A stretch of DNA of 64,000 nt from Diphasiastrum complanatum (GCA_029204225.1 CM055102.1:24089390-24153389); one strand, 5' to 3'; shown: positions 1 through 12,400, counted from the first letter of the stretch. Notes: generated by a model not told the origin, from the sequence alone. Translations and numbers: made by a program.

Positions 1-741
1 TCCCGTATAAATCTCTGCGTAGTATGAACATCTCATGTACCAACAGAGCTGCACATCGTGGGTCCTCATAGGCTATGAGGGAGTGTAGAGTGGTAGGCAT
101 GTCTCGAAATAGGCAATGAGATCGCCCTCTGATCTCATAGTACACTGGGCATCTGAAGATAAAGTGCTCCTCAGACTCCACCTCACCTAGAGAGCATAAC
201 TGGCAAATCCGCTCCTCTCTAGGAATACCATGGAACCTCCCCGTCTCAATAGCTAGCTGATGAGAAGACACCCTGAGCTGTCCCAGTGTGAATCTGAGGC
301 AATGTGATAGTCCCGACTCCAAGTAGCATGGCATGACCGGGGTCCCAGATGCATCCAACTCCAAGAAATGTGTCCGGTAGAAAGCTGACTTAACCCCTAG
401 CTGGTTATGCCAAGTCCGCTCTAGATATGCGCGATGGAGGAATCGTCTGATATACTGATGGGTGCCTGAGGGAAGCTCTGTGATGGAGATACCAAATGAC
501 TCAAGTAGGAGGTGGGATACCTGAGAGAACCATGATAATCTGTAGCCCTGACCATGAAGACGCTGTGAGGAGGATAGTGCAATCTGTATGTATCATCTAT
601 CTATCTCTGGTAATGCCTGTATCCTCTGTGTATAGGTAATGAGCTGAAGAGCTGCCTCGATCTGAATAGGTGGAACTGCAAACTCGGCCTGGAGAATCTC
701 ATGTGGAACAGAAGGCTTCGCACGGATCACTGAGCTAGCAT
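1..741 (-). mobile_element. L1-like LINE, 3' coding fragment (LINE B)
   Basis: On the minus strand this stretch encodes the end of a LINE ORF2 protein. The piece near 660-740 reads like the part of the neighbouring LINE just after the reverse transcriptase (RAKPS..PHEIL.AEF.VPPIQIEA). The piece near 120-215 is a zinc-binding motif of the zf-RVT type (ICQLC followed by EEHFIFRCP). Stops and frame changes break it. It parallels positions 929-1960 of the next element at clearly diverged sequence, so it is a second copy rather than a continuation. It stops abruptly where the tail of LINE A begins, which suggests that LINE A inserted into it. Confidence 0.8.
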
Positions 742-771
742 AGAGAGAGAGAGAGAGAGAGAGAAAGAAAG
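742..771. repeat. (GA)n microsatellite forming the LINE A tail
   Basis: A run of GA dinucleotides passes into GAAA units next to the complement of AATAAAG. On the minus strand it reads as a pyrimidine tail directly after the LINE 3' end. The same layout, AATAAAG then CTTTC units, is seen at 19227-19255 and, on the plus strand, at 9073-9090. Confidence 0.85.
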
Positions 772-928
772 ATCTTTATTAATGTCCATGGAATACCCTA
801 AGGTACATAGGACTGAAAAAAAGGTACATGTGAAGTATGCCCGGTGAAAGCGTGAAAGCTCTAGTACCTAAAAGAAACAAGATTACAATAAAATAGGAAA
901 TAGTGCTATGCACCAGGAGAGTCAAGCA

Positions 929-1618
929 TCATAGATGTCTCTTTGCTTGTGAGAAAAAATGATGTAAAGTATGTTGTGGCACTGTCTCTGTGCGAGCTGC
1001 GTCTCTCTGTCGTCGAGTAGATGATCGGTGGTGTCTACGTTGTCGTGAAGTTGCAGGCTGTGGCCTGCGGGCTGGCTGTCTCTCTGGTCGACAACACTGT
1101 CTCCGCCGTCTACGTATGGTGGCATCTGGAATCTCAGTCTCTCCATCAAAGTCACTACTCTCCTGCCTCTGTCTTCGACGGGATAGACACTCCTGTATGC
1201 TCAGCTGTATCAGGGGGGAGGTGTCAGCGTCAAGACTCACCATACGCAGGTCTATCATCTCCCGAATCATCAACGCAACACATCTGGAGTACTCATACGA
1301 TATCAAGGCAGAGAGTGCAAGTGGATGGTCTCGAAACAAGCAGTAGTATCTCCCTCGAATCTCATAGTAAGTTGGGCATCTAAAGAGAAAATGAAACTCA
1401 TCCTCTATATCATGTAGGTCACACATACTACAAATTCGCGCATCTCTCGGGATGCCCCTGTATCTGCCAGTCTCAACGGCTAACTAGTGAGAGGAAACCC
1501 GGAACTGACCCATCACTATCCGCAGTCTGTGTGAGATACTGTCCACTAGGTATCTGGGTACAGTGGGATACCCAGCAGGATCCCGGGATAGAAAATGTGT
1601 CCGATAAAACTCCGTCTT
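929..1618 (-). pseudogene. LINE A ORF2 C-terminal zinc-binding region
   Basis: The minus-strand reading begins with CDLHD...EDEFHFLFRCP, a cysteine/histidine cluster of the zf-RVT type found after the RT in plant LINEs. It ends with an arginine-rich tail of about 60 residues (two RRRRQ clusters) before a stop at 929. The frame differs from that of the RT piece, so a frameshift or stop separates them. The basic tail may have helped nucleic-acid binding; that is an inference. Confidence 0.7.
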
Positions 1619-1937
1619 CACCCTAGATGAATCCTGCCAAGTGCTCTGAAGATATGCCCTCTAATATACCGGTGAGTACCAGCTGGTAGATCCGTAATGT
1701 GAATACTCAATGTGGAGAGGAGACAACAGGCCTGGGAATACCACGATAAGGAGTGTCCCTCAGAGTGTAGGTGCTGGGAGGATGACAGAGCTGCTGCAGC
1801 ATAGTGTGTGCCTCTACCCTGGAGATCCTCTAGGCGCTGTATGAATGTGACAATATGGAACAGTGCCTCTATCTGAATAGGGGGGACGACAAACTCTGCC
1901 AATATAATATGATGTGGGATAGAGGGCTTAGCCCGTA

Positions 1938-3206
1938 TCATCTGAGAGAGCATATGAATCTGAAGTCGTGAAATGCGCGCCACTCGGTAGCTATCAAGCC
2001 AGTACTCCATGTCTCTGATGCATATAGAGCTGAGGGAACGACCATAGTGTCAAAGAGTCGGCACTTACTAGTCGCATCTCTAACATGTGAGCTGAAACAT
2101 AATCTCTCCAACTCTACCAACGATGCATAACCCTTCCGTAGTCGGGAAAATGCCGCCTGTCGCATGCTGAAAGTGGGACCAGAAAATACCACCCCTAGGT
2201 ATGTGTAAGAGTCAACTATCTCAAGTGGATGCTCCTCCCATAAAAGCACCTGTCGCATCATGAAGGATCTGGAGGTGTTAAATACCATAACTTTGGTTTT
2301 GGCCACATTCACTGATAATCCCCACTGAGTACAAAAAGAGTGAAGCGCGTCAAGATGCCACTGCAAACCTTCCCTCGTCCTCGAATGCAAAACCACATCA
2401 TCAGCATATAATAGGATAGCGATAATGAGGTCACCCAATGTGCATCCCTCACCTCCCTCTGTCTGTATAGCCTGCTCAAGCTCGTCTATATATAAACCAA
2501 AGAGTGTAGGAGAGAGAGGACATCCCTGCTTAACCCCAATGGTACTCTCTATCTCTGGTGATACAACTCCTGATACTCGGATACGACCAATAACTCGTCT
2601 GTACAATGCCACAACTGCCTGTATGATATCCTCTTGGAGGCCACGGTCCCGAAGTCTCTGTATCAATAGATGTCGAGGCACAGAGTCAAAGGCCTTGCAG
2701 AAATCCACAAAGCAGCAGCATATACGCTCTCTCCTGGCCTTAGCTTCCTCAATGATGGATCTCAGGGTGAAAATATGATCTGATGTGGTATATCCTGGTC
2801 TGAAACCTGCCTGACCTATGGCATGCAGTGCTCGGGTATCCATCTCTGTACTGATCTCTGACTGAAGAATAGAACCATAAACCTTGGCAAAGAGGTGACT
2901 GATCATGATGGTACGATAGTTGTCGGCTTTCATGGGATCACCGCCTTTATGGATAGGATGGATAAGGTTTGTGGACCAGGGGGAGGGGAAACCAGATGTG
3001 ATAGAGCGGTTAAAGAGGAGAGAGAGGAAGGGTGAGAGAATGTCAGCAGCTTGCTTCAAAAGTTCAGCTTCTAGATCATCAATATCTTTGGCCTTTTGTA
3101 GATTTAATCGGTCAATGGCCTCTTCTACTATGGCTGGAGAGAATATATCCGAAGTAAGTGTGTAGGGATGTGTAGGAAGTGGAGGGGTGTCAGGAACAGT
3201 GTACAA
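1938..3206 (-). pseudogene. LINE A ORF2 reverse transcriptase domain
   Basis: An open stretch of about 420 codons shows non-LTR reverse transcriptase blocks in the right order: the fingers motif HKGGDP..ADNYR, FVDFCKAFDSV carrying a catalytic aspartate (near 2700-2715), GVKQGCPLSPTLF (near 2511-2540), and YADDVVL with the catalytic DD pair (near 2392-2410). A thumb-like SYTYLGV block follows. The frame is lost near 1938-2010, where another frame (1618-2010) continues the homology. There is no real start codon here; it is an internal part of ORF2. Confidence 0.9.
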
Positions 3207-3300
3207 CGATGTGGCATAGGTTACCCATGTGCTAAGATCTGTGTTCTAGGGTGGAGGTGCCCATGAGAGGAATTTTTGCCAAAATGATCGCGACGAGGAG

Positions 3301-4505
3301 CTAAAGAGAAGGTCCATCATCTTCTTCCCCTGGCCGATTTCGGGTGGTTCTACGGTATACACGGGATAATTCCTTTACCATATGGGAAAGGTGGCAGCGT
3401 GCATAAATCAAGTCCAGATGAAGTTGGTTACACTCGTGGTCATACCAGGGGTTGTGTGGTCGATTATGTCGTAAGTGCTTGGGCCGTGGAGATGGAAAAG
3501 CAAGGGATGCAGTGGTATGCAAGGTCCGGACAAGAAAAAGAGACTGGTCCGTCAAAGTATCGTCATAAGGGAAATGAGTCAGGAGGTCAAATAATGCTTC
3601 CCTGTACCTAGGGGTGTATTGAGGATTATAGCGGTACATTGTTTTGTTGCCAGGAGTTAGGGTATTAGTACATGGGGTGTGAAGAAGGCCAATAGAGAGA
3701 GAGAGGTATGAGTGGTCAGACAAAGTGGTACGGTGAACCAAGAAAGATGAAATGTAGGGGAGGAGAGATGGCAATCTCATGAAATAGTCCACAACACTAC
3801 TCCCTCCACTGTGTGGAAAACAAGTAAAGTCACCTGAATCAGGCCACTGCAATAAGCCATTATAAATATGGCCAATCCATGAGCCTCGCCCAACTGAAGC
3901 ATCTGCTCTCCGTATGCAGTAACTGGACCCTCTGCATCTGCTGATCGTCGCCGGAGGCCAAGATCATCCCAGTCTAAAGCATGTATCCGCTGTGGATCAT
4001 CCTCTCCTCTATGGAACTCTGTATGCCTGGATCTAGTCTTGGCATTAAAGTCGCCAACTAAAAGAACATAACCCCGCTCCTCATATCGGATAATGTCTGA
4101 AGAGATATCCATGTAAGGTGACTCCTCATCTGCTGTGAAAACTGATGTGTCTGGTGGAAAATAACAAATGGCCAGAAAGAGGTCACGGGTCAATCCCATC
4201 AAAGTCCGGTCCACCCGAATCCAAATATAGCGAGCTCGCTCATTTGTATGCACCAACTCGACCCAAGGCCGAATGAAGTCGCGGACTAAGCAGGCCACCC
4301 CACCAGAACCCCGATCTGTCAATGCTCTCGTCGACCGTCGATGTGCAGAGTACCAGCAAAAACCCGTAACAACAGGTAGACCTCTTTCCGGACTCTCATG
4401 TGTCTCTGTGAATAGGAAGAGATCACCCTCTGCACAAAAGTCTCTAAAATCGCCGGTAGTAGCCGAAGAGTGAATGCCATTGCAGTTCCATAGCCTCAAC
4501 CGCAA
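3301..4505 (-). pseudogene. LINE A ORF2 endonuclease domain
   Basis: The minus strand starts MRLRLWNCNGI and shows the apurinic-endonuclease (EEP) pattern used by L1 elements: WNCNG, FTETHE (metal-binding glutamate), LLVGDFNAK, then SVVDYF and the final SDHSYLSLSI with the catalytic SDH. The reading shifts frame near 3850 (from 3777-4505 to 3301-3852) and meets a stop at 3301. This domain would nick the target DNA for target-primed reverse transcription. The upstream ATG at 4505 is a plausible ORF2 start. Confidence 0.88.
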
Positions 4506-4549
4506 TGCTCGAGGAGGACCCCCCGAACCGCTTAGTCCGAGGGGCTTTA

Positions 4550-4925
4550 ATCCCTATTTTTCAGAATTCGGAGGATCAATGTATCGAGCCTTGTCATCCC
4601 GATAAATTACCCTCTTCCCCAAAGCTTTTGCCTCAATGAATGCTTTTTTCCGATCCGCAACCTGCATGGGAGTGAGATCATCATCCATAAATATAAGTGT
4701 ACCTCTAAACTTGGCCCGCAGTTTGAGAGTTGCCCGTCTCTCTTCCAGATTCGTGAAGCGAACTATGAGTGTAGAGGGGTCTCTTGGTTCTCCAAGCTCT
4801 ATCCAACCCTTCGGAGTGATGGGAGAGTGTGCTTGAGAGAAAGCTGGCTGCTTCAGTCATTTGATCGTTGGTGTCTTCAACTCCGCAGACCCTAATATTC
4901 AGGGCTTTGTATTCTCGCATTCACT
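4550..4925 (-). pseudogene. LINE A ORF1 C-terminal fragment (L1 ORF1p-like)
   Basis: The minus-strand reading runs LNIRVCGVEDTND (an RRM-like start, compare the NLRI.G.PE of L1 ORF1 proteins), then after a frameshift near 4825 EPRDPSTLIVRFTNLEERR, FRGTLIFMDDDL, and an end near 4550. This is the RRM plus C-terminal domain pattern of L1 ORF1 RNA-binding proteins. It lies about 45 bases upstream of the endonuclease start, as expected for a two-ORF LINE. The N-terminus and coiled coil are missing at the truncated 5' end. Confidence 0.65.
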
Positions 4926-4929
4926 CTTC

Positions 4930-5140
4930 GGATATGGTGGCCGAAATGAATGCTGAAAGACCAAAGGAAATGTGCGCAAATACAGCCTGGCGGAAACCAA
5001 GAAGGGGCCCAGTAAACCCAAGTAAGTATAAGAGGCATCAATGTCAACTTCCTGGCCATCATAGAAGAAATGATAATTGTAACAAAGTGACCCCAAACAA
5101 CACAAAACCGATGTAGGACCTGTAAGTGACATTGCAACCC
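4930..5140 (-). pseudogene. Reverse transcriptase fragment of another LINE (probably LINE B)
   Basis: In minus-strand frames the sequence reads LQ.HLQVLHRFCVVWG, then DIDASYTYLG and FRQAVFA. These match the RT region after YADD in LINE A (LQWHLDALHSFCTQWG ... SYTYLG ... MRQAAF) but with many changes and at least one frameshift. It directly abuts the truncated ORF1 end of LINE A. Together with 1-741 it could be one older LINE split by LINE A, though about 65 codons between the two pieces are missing. Confidence 0.6.
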
Positions 5141-5149
5141 TTCTGGTGA

Positions 5150-5185
5150 GCTCTATTAATGGCTTTTAAATGCCAAAAAGGCATA
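5150..5185 (-). repeat. LINE 3'-end module (hairpin plus ATTAAT)
   Basis: The minus strand reads TGCC-TTTTT-GGCA (a short hairpin, 5171-5183) followed by ATTAATAGAGCTC. This resembles the LINE 3' ends at 9041-9090 and 19227-19282. The pyrimidine tail is not seen. It may mark the 3' end of a further 5'-truncated LINE lying to the right. Confidence 0.45.
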
Positions 5186-6364
5186 TAAGACGAAGTACAT
5201 GTCGAACACTTTGGACTAGACCCAATTCATAGGAGTACTCCCCCTTTATATGGGATCCAATCCTAGATGCAAGGGGTACAAGACTCACCCTTTTTTGGAC
5301 TTTTAAGGTATATCTCAAGGTCTATTGTAGGGTACTTATGTTCTAATTGTGTGCAAGTTCTTTCCATTCATGATGTCACAACATGTTCTTGCAAAAGCAA
5401 ATTCAACTTAATAACACTATAAATTTTTTTCGAACATGTTCTCATAAAAAAGCAACCCAAGGCTTAGATCATGTTTATACAAGCTCTTGAGCCTTATTCG
5501 TATTCATCCATTAAGTTGACAAGCCTTTTGTTTGTCGAGGATAATCCATTAATGCTTACATACGTGCATCAGCATACATGATTCTAATCCAGAGGCATTG
5601 CCTTACGACGTCATAGTTTCCCTATATTTGAAGGCTGAAAGATCAAGCATCATGCAAGACAATTGGCTTTTGGTGATAATCTATCCTTTTATCTACTCAT
5701 CATTGATAATCTTCATCTCTTCCTCTCCTCCCTTTGGTGTTATCCTAATCTTCACATGATGCATTGTAGTCTTTCATGGTAATTATAAACTGATTGTGCG
5801 ACATTTCCCAATTTGCATATTGCGTGTATTATCACACATCTCCGATGTCCCATGGGGCCTAAAGTTTTTTGGCAGGAAATATTTTCTAAAATCTGATCCA
5901 AGCAGCATGTATAATTGTTTGGCACAATTGAACTTTTTTAAGCTAAACTTGTCCTCATCATTGTGGACTGAGAATTGATAAGCTTTACCTTCAGTTTTTG
6001 TTCAAATAAATGTATTACCAAAAATGTTGCACATAGGAAGCATAAGACTGGCCATCAACTAATAATCTTGAGTCTCAATATTCTATAGAATTCCTTACAT
6101 TCAACAATGGTGTAAATTTAGAGTTTGGTTACTCACGTCTCTTGAAGGATCCATTTGTGGAGAAGCCTGTGACTATAATTTCTGCTCTCGTTTGTTGATT
6201 TTCTAAGCTCAAATTTTCAGTTTGGAGCTACTCAAAATTCGAATGTGGTTGTCAGTGTATTTTTGCACTCAAGCAGCTGTATAGGATTTGTCAATTGAAG
6301 GCTATTTTAAGAAAATGAACTTCTAAAAGTAGCTCTAATTTGGCTTATTGTTGATTGTATTCAG
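5186..6364. other. Inferred intron, no recognised feature
   Basis: AT-rich sequence with short ORFs only and no recognisable protein motif on either strand. I looked for the dehydrogenase exon that should precede the one at 6365 and did not find it, so the upstream exons are probably left of the window. The left part may belong to the decayed LINE whose 3' module is at 5150-5185. Confidence 0.5.
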
Positions 6365-6411
6365 GATCATCTGCTGGTTGGGGTCGGGAAGATGATGCTG
6401 CAGTTGTAAAA
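6365..6411 (+). CDS. Exon: end of the dehydrogenase-like domain
   Basis: Forty-seven bases read SSAGWGREDDAAVVK and join in phase 0 to VFEKLGG at 7298. A glycine-rich GWGR.DDAAVVKV block is the typical end of the C-terminal helical domain of 3-hydroxyisobutyrate/L-threonate dehydrogenases. It is the first exon of this gene that I can identify in the window. The acceptor is TATTCAG and the donor is GTATAC. The NAD-binding Rossmann part must lie upstream. Confidence 0.85.
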
Positions 6412-9400
6412 GTATACAACTTCATTTACTTTGTACTTTGTTTTTCATTTGGCTATAAGAGAACTAGAAGGGGTTTAGTTAGCCATGTTAAGAGGGAAAC
6501 CTATAGATGCAGTGATGCACATTTCAAATCAAACTGCTCAATAAAAATAGTGATTTCGAAATTAAGGATTCTCCTGGTTTTCTTAGTTGTGGTGGGTTTC
6601 CTTGGAAAGTTTTGTTGTGCTTGCTTGTTTAAAGTAAAATGGATAAACAATAATGCATAGGTGTGGATAAGTAATTTCTGTAATGTAAACAAGGACTTGG
6701 CAATGACATAGATTGCATTGATGTAGGTTGACGTTTTTCTATAGCTCCAAGTCACAACGTAGTTATTTTGTGGACCAGTAAAAATGAGAATAGGATTTTT
6801 GAAAGTTGACGTTTTGCCTTTAAAAGTAACAAATTCTTGCACTAACGCCAACTAAAATACAAACAATACAGTTTTTTGAAATCTGAAAAAGGCTTTGTAC
6901 TACGGTCCAAAATAGAAACAAGTAAACTCAAACACAAAATGAACTTCTATGAGAACAACATCGATCATACAAAAATAATGATTAAACTTTTGAGATTAAT
7001 TATTATCAATGGAAAAAATATGGTCCCCACTAGTAGCTGTTGTATATAAGTTGAATATGCTTATCAACCAAGTTATGGGCTTGCCTTGTTGTACATGCCT
7101 CACTATGATCTTTCTGGTCATATTCAACTTTAAAATGTGTGGAAAAAAGAGCAATTGGCTTCCCTAGAATACAATGTTATTCTGTCTATTATTTGAAATC
7201 AAAAGCTAGAAATTTGATGGGTGTTTTGAACGGACAGGTCTTTGAAAAGTTGGGAGGTGTCAAAGTTAGAAAACTAATTGGTCATTAAAGCTGACAGGTC
7301 TTTGAGAAGCTGGGAGGTGTCAAAGTGGCAGCATTGCAGGAATCCGACTTGTTATCTGTTTGTGCTAAACCACCACAAAAGGACACAAAATTACCTACAC
7401 TCTCCAAGGCTTCTGCCTTGGATTCTCTTCCTCCTGAGTGGCCTCAAGATCTCTTGCGTGAAATTTGTGAAGCTAATCATCAAGAATATTCCAAGGTTCT
7501 TGTTGTGTTGGATGACGATCCAACAGGTACACAAACTGTGCATGGAATCACAGTTCTTACTGAGTGGTAAGCTAAAGAGATTTTAAGAAGTTGCTTTACC
7601 AAGTACCTGTAAAATTGATGTGGCAGACACAACAATAATTTAAAAGTTTGATTAAATAGGATATCAGGGCTCTTTTTAGAGAAGGGTAAATAAGTTCAGA
7701 ATGTTAATTTAGTTTCTTTTGGCAGCTTCACTGTGTCTGAAACTTGTTTTTTGGGCTTGTTCAATCTTTGAAAGCTTGTTTTTGCCATTGTCAAGCTAAT
7801 GTCTTTCGTAAAAACCAAAGCTGCTTGATTCCGCAATTGAGAAGCAGCATTTTTTTTTATGTAAGACTCTAAGGTGTAGTGGAGTGGTCTTACATTGAAT
7901 GCTAACAGAGTAGAGTAGAACTTCATGAAGCAATCACAGCCTCTTGTATTGAGTTTCAGTGATTTATCTTAGCTGCAAAGCTGACATTTTCCTCCATCTA
8001 TCCATTTGTTTTGAGAATTGCTAATTAGATTATTATCCAGTATGTTTCCATACACTAAATGCCATCTTGTTCCTGCTTGTAAGGTTGAGGTGAATTTATG
8101 AATATTTTACTGTTTTTACTGCCAATCTAAAGGTAACGTTAGCAGTTTAATCTTAGTTCAGGCAAAAAAAAATTCAAATTTCCATGGTATATGAGTAGAT
8201 TACGAATTGTGGTTTCTTGAATGTTCACAGGAGTGTTGATACTCTAGTACAGGAGTTTCACCACGATCGACCTGGTTTCTTCATCTTAACAAATTCTAGG
8301 GCTCTAAGTGGTGACAAGGTTTGTGTCTTTCTGTGACTAGTAACATTTAACATCTTTTCCTGTTGTAACTTAAAGTATTTTGATAGTATGCATTAAAACA
8401 AAAGCCGCTTCAACATCTGGAATGCTGCTAAGCAGTCCCTAATGAGATATGGCAAACCCGGGTGCTCATGCCATGCTGATACAAGCATGCACATTGGAAG
8501 CGCTACGCTTACATGCACTCACAATTGGCAAAAGTATTCTGAGTAATAAATATTCATAGCTGACCTTTATCATACGTTACATAACTTTCACAGTACCTTA
8601 CAGAGGAAAGATAGGTGACTTCGTTCTACTATCCTACTTAGACAGATGGGATTGTACTTTTGAGTGAGCAGGCTGACAATCCATTACTATGATAACAAGA
8701 AGCTGTAGTACAGACCCAGCATTGCCGATGCCCAGCGGTGCTACAGGCTAACTGCTATCAGTCAGAGTCAATAGTTATTTTCAATCCACTAAATTGAGGT
8801 CTTAAGCTTGGTACAAGGATTTGTTGACGTTGATGGACTGCCTGATTATAAGGGAGACGAAATGCTTCTGCCTGCTTGGCGAAGAGAATTTGAGCACTCG
8901 AGTATGAGTCAGTATAGCTTGTGCGTGACATAACAATAAAGTTTGTATTCAAACAGAGCAGGGTCTCTTGGTGATTTGTTTCAGAGATCTTGATACACTC
9001 CCACTAATACCAAATACTTGACATATATTTTTCATCTTATATGCCTTTTGGCATGGAAAAGAACTAATATAGTTTTCTTTCTTTCTTTCTCCCTGGTGCT
9101 AGTTTCAGGTCAATTATCACCTTTTTCCCACCATGGGTGGACATCTACAACAAGTTACAAATCGACAAGAGGAGCTTATGTCTTGGGTCTATTGTCAGGA
9201 AGAAAAATCTTGGTGTCAATGTTTTTCCTTGACACAAAGAGTGACCTATTGATGAGGCTACTTAGGAGCCTATTCATATGTCGTTCATATGCCATCCCAC
9301 TATTAAGCTTGAGTTCTTCATGCCACTAACCAGTCACAGCCACAGCCACAGCCACCGGATGATTCTCAGCCCTACTCAAGCAGGCTACCTTACGATGTTG

Positions 9401-12400
9401 CTAAAACAAATCACCCTTTAGCATATACTCAATAGGTGCTGGGCATGTCTTCAATAAGCTGCATGACAACTTTCTTGTCCCAAGTACATCGAGGATATAG
9501 TGTGTCATGATTACTTCTGCCTACCAAGCTCAAAATCACCATAAGCATGTGTCTTTTGATGCTGCAATTAAATAGCTATGCTAGACACAAAATTTGGGAT
9601 TTCTTTTGGCACAAAACAATGATAAATGATGATAGCTCCACAACCATTAGATGCTCGAGTACGCATCACCCAAGCATCATCATATTAATAGGTAGAGAGG
9701 CACATCCATAAGTGATAGTCGGAATACAAAAAGTTTGGGATTGTGCTTGTAATATCATTTGTGAGAATGTTGTCTATGCTCCTCTCTCAAAGAACTCTTA
9801 TAGGTGTTCATCATAGCATTTGTCACCCTGTTTGAACAAACAATTCTGGGCCTACGGCATCTCAAATCGAAGGAATCCAATTGTTTTCATGACTTGAAAC
9901 TAGAAACAGGTTAGTAGCTTGAGATTCCTCTTGTAGCATTGAAAATTGTTGAAAATAGCAATTTATTTCCCTTGGGAAGGTGAAAAACTATCTGGATTGT
10001 TAAGGCACGTATATCTAAAAAATCCTGTATACCAACCACATTGAGAACTGATAAAAACCTGGTCATCATGATACACAAGTATAAGTGCCTGTCACCTTTT
10101 AAATATCGCCAAGGTTTTTCTTGTTCTTAAAGCATGTCATTCCAAAAAACGTTTCTAAGTAGTACATTGATTGTGAATACAGGTGGGTGAATTCACTGGA
10201 TGGGTTTTTAAAGACAGCTGAAGTATGGTTTCATTTGTTACAAACACAAAATTATCTAAAACACTACCTTAATATTAGAAACAAAAAGTACAGATTCACC
10301 ATGCTTTAATTACTCACCATCCAGATGCTGAAAATATTTTGGCCTTCAATACAGAGCTCTCAAGGTTTGATTGACTCGGTTGCCAGTCATCTCAGAGACA
10401 CGTCTTGTAAAAAGCCTCTTGTAAAACTCCTCATCTCAGAAATAATGATGCTGTATGCCTCCCTTCATCCTGGTTCTTAAGTTTTGGCCACCAGTTGTAA
10501 AAGAGCGGATGGTTCTTGGCTAGATATTATTGCTTGGAAATTTTGTGTAAGCTAATCTGCACGATAATGTCATTTGACCAGGAAAGGTGTCGAAGGCACT
10601 CCTAAAACTTTAAACTGATTTTGGGGCGAAATAAGCAAAAGAAGTTGGCAATAATGAATAGCCTTAAATTCTAGATAAAATGTGATTATTCTAAGCATTC
10701 AAGTGGATTTCTTCTGTGAAACCTCGATCAAACTTGTCATTCGCAAATTTTCTTCCACGGATTGAAACTTTTGTAACCTTTCAAAACATTACTAATATAA
10801 GATCAACCTCTATGAATTTTTTATGGATCTTAGGAAAAATGGAAGTTATTTTTGGGTGCAGGCCTGTCCACATGTGTGAACAGTAGGGAATTAGACACTG
10901 AACAAGTTTGATTCACAAATTTCCATCCAATCATCCGATTTCTACTTGGCCCTCCAAAACTAGCTTTTTAGATCAAAAACTTGCTATTTTGGGATTTCTT
11001 TTTCATTTGAAGGATGCATGCAAGTATGTTCATCTTTGTTCTTGAGCCTAGCTCTGCATTTTGTCCAACAAACTGCTTGCAAACTGTGAACAGGCATTTT
11101 CTCTTGTAAAAGAAGTATGCCAAAATGTAAGTGCTGCAGCTGCATTAGTTGGAGTAGATGTCAGCATTGTGCTTAGAGGTGATTCGACTCTGCGAGGCCA
11201 TTTTCCTCAGGTATTCCATATCTGAGTTTTTCATTGTGCCTTTGCATACATGCTGAAGTTTTTTGACAAACATGTCTGCAACACTAGAAATATTTGTATG
11301 TCTTGACTGGACTTACTTTTATTGGAAATACCAGAGCAATATGTGATCTTTGAACAATTTGTGCTGCTTTGAGGAGTTAATTATACAGACAAATACTTAG
11401 CACTCAGGAGGAATGTCTTCCAAATATATAAACTGCAATTTGAATGTAGATTTCTCACTGCCCTGTGATAGTGAAATGATTATAAAATCAGACCCAGGAA
11501 AGTTCTGAAATTTGGTCAAAAAGTTGAAGTTCCAAAGACTAGATCTCTGGTGGCCTACTTTCTAGAGAGCCAAATGGAAATTGAGGCTAATTTTTTTAAC
11601 CCCTTTTCTGCACATCAACAAAAGAAAAATCTTTCTGAATCTCAAATGTTGTCTTTGTTGACATTGAATAAATCTAGCTTTTAATATTTGGGACTTTTTT
11701 TTCTTGTATACACAAATCTTTGATTGAACACTGAAGCCCCACTCCTTCCATCGAGCTAGAGTATGAAGATTGAGGTGGCACCCTCCTCTCAAACTATGCA
11801 CTTATGGTGAATGGCTTAATTTCTTCTTTCAGGGCTGGCTGATCATCTCCCCCTTATTTAGATTTTGACATTATAGTTGGAGAGGTTATTTTTCCAGCTA
11901 GAACTTATTTTGCATTAGCTAACCATCAGATTTACTGTATGGATAATAAAGGTGTTCAATGTGCTATTTTCTTATCTTCTGTTCTATTTTGTTTGTACCA
12001 AAGGCACTAACAAAGTCTGTTTGGTCTTCACTGTTCTTCATGCCTCTCATTATGTTTACTCATAAACTGTTATTTGAGCATATTTCAATCAGGAAAGAAA
12101 TGACCTGCGAAAATTTTTGGAGGTTAGAAATCTGTTCAAAACTGGGAGCCAGCAGTTCGGAGATTTTTCAGCTTCACTACATACCCAATTTTTTTTCCTT
12201 TAGTTGCAAAATTTTGTAGGGCTATGTACTGGTTTATAACTTTATACGTATTGCTTCTCTTATGCTTAGATTAGTATTCTCCAGTTCGCAATTATTTTCT
12301 TCCTCTTGCAGGAGGCTGAAGCTGCAACTTCTGTGCTTGGGAAGATTGATGCTTGGATCATATGTCCATTTTTTCTTGAAGGTGGTCGATTCACTATAGG

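Larger units (their letters stand above)
742..4930 (-). mobile_element. L1-like LINE, nearly complete but broken (LINE A)
   Basis: In order on the minus strand: end of an ORF1 protein (about 4925-4550), ORF2 apurinic-type endonuclease (4505-3301), reverse transcriptase (3206-1938), zinc-binding C-terminus with an arginine-rich tail (1426-929), a 3' UTR with AATAAA (complement of 775-780), and a (TC)n-rich tail. The order ORF1, endonuclease, RT, CX2C-type zinc region is that of plant L1-clade LINEs. Several frameshifts and stops show it is dead. The 5' end is truncated inside ORF1, as is usual for target-primed insertion. It lies antisense to the aldolase-kinase gene, probably in an upstream intron. 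The 5' border is uncertain by some tens of bases. Confidence 0.88.

Noticed and set aside
990-1383. Plus-strand ORFs of about 120 codons over the LINE
   Set aside because: They are antisense to the LINE A C-terminus, which has real homology on the minus strand; arginine-rich coding gives open antisense frames.
8319-12311. tRNA or other RNA gene in introns 3-4
   Set aside because: I looked for A- and B-box-like words and cloverleaf pairing and saw none that held together.
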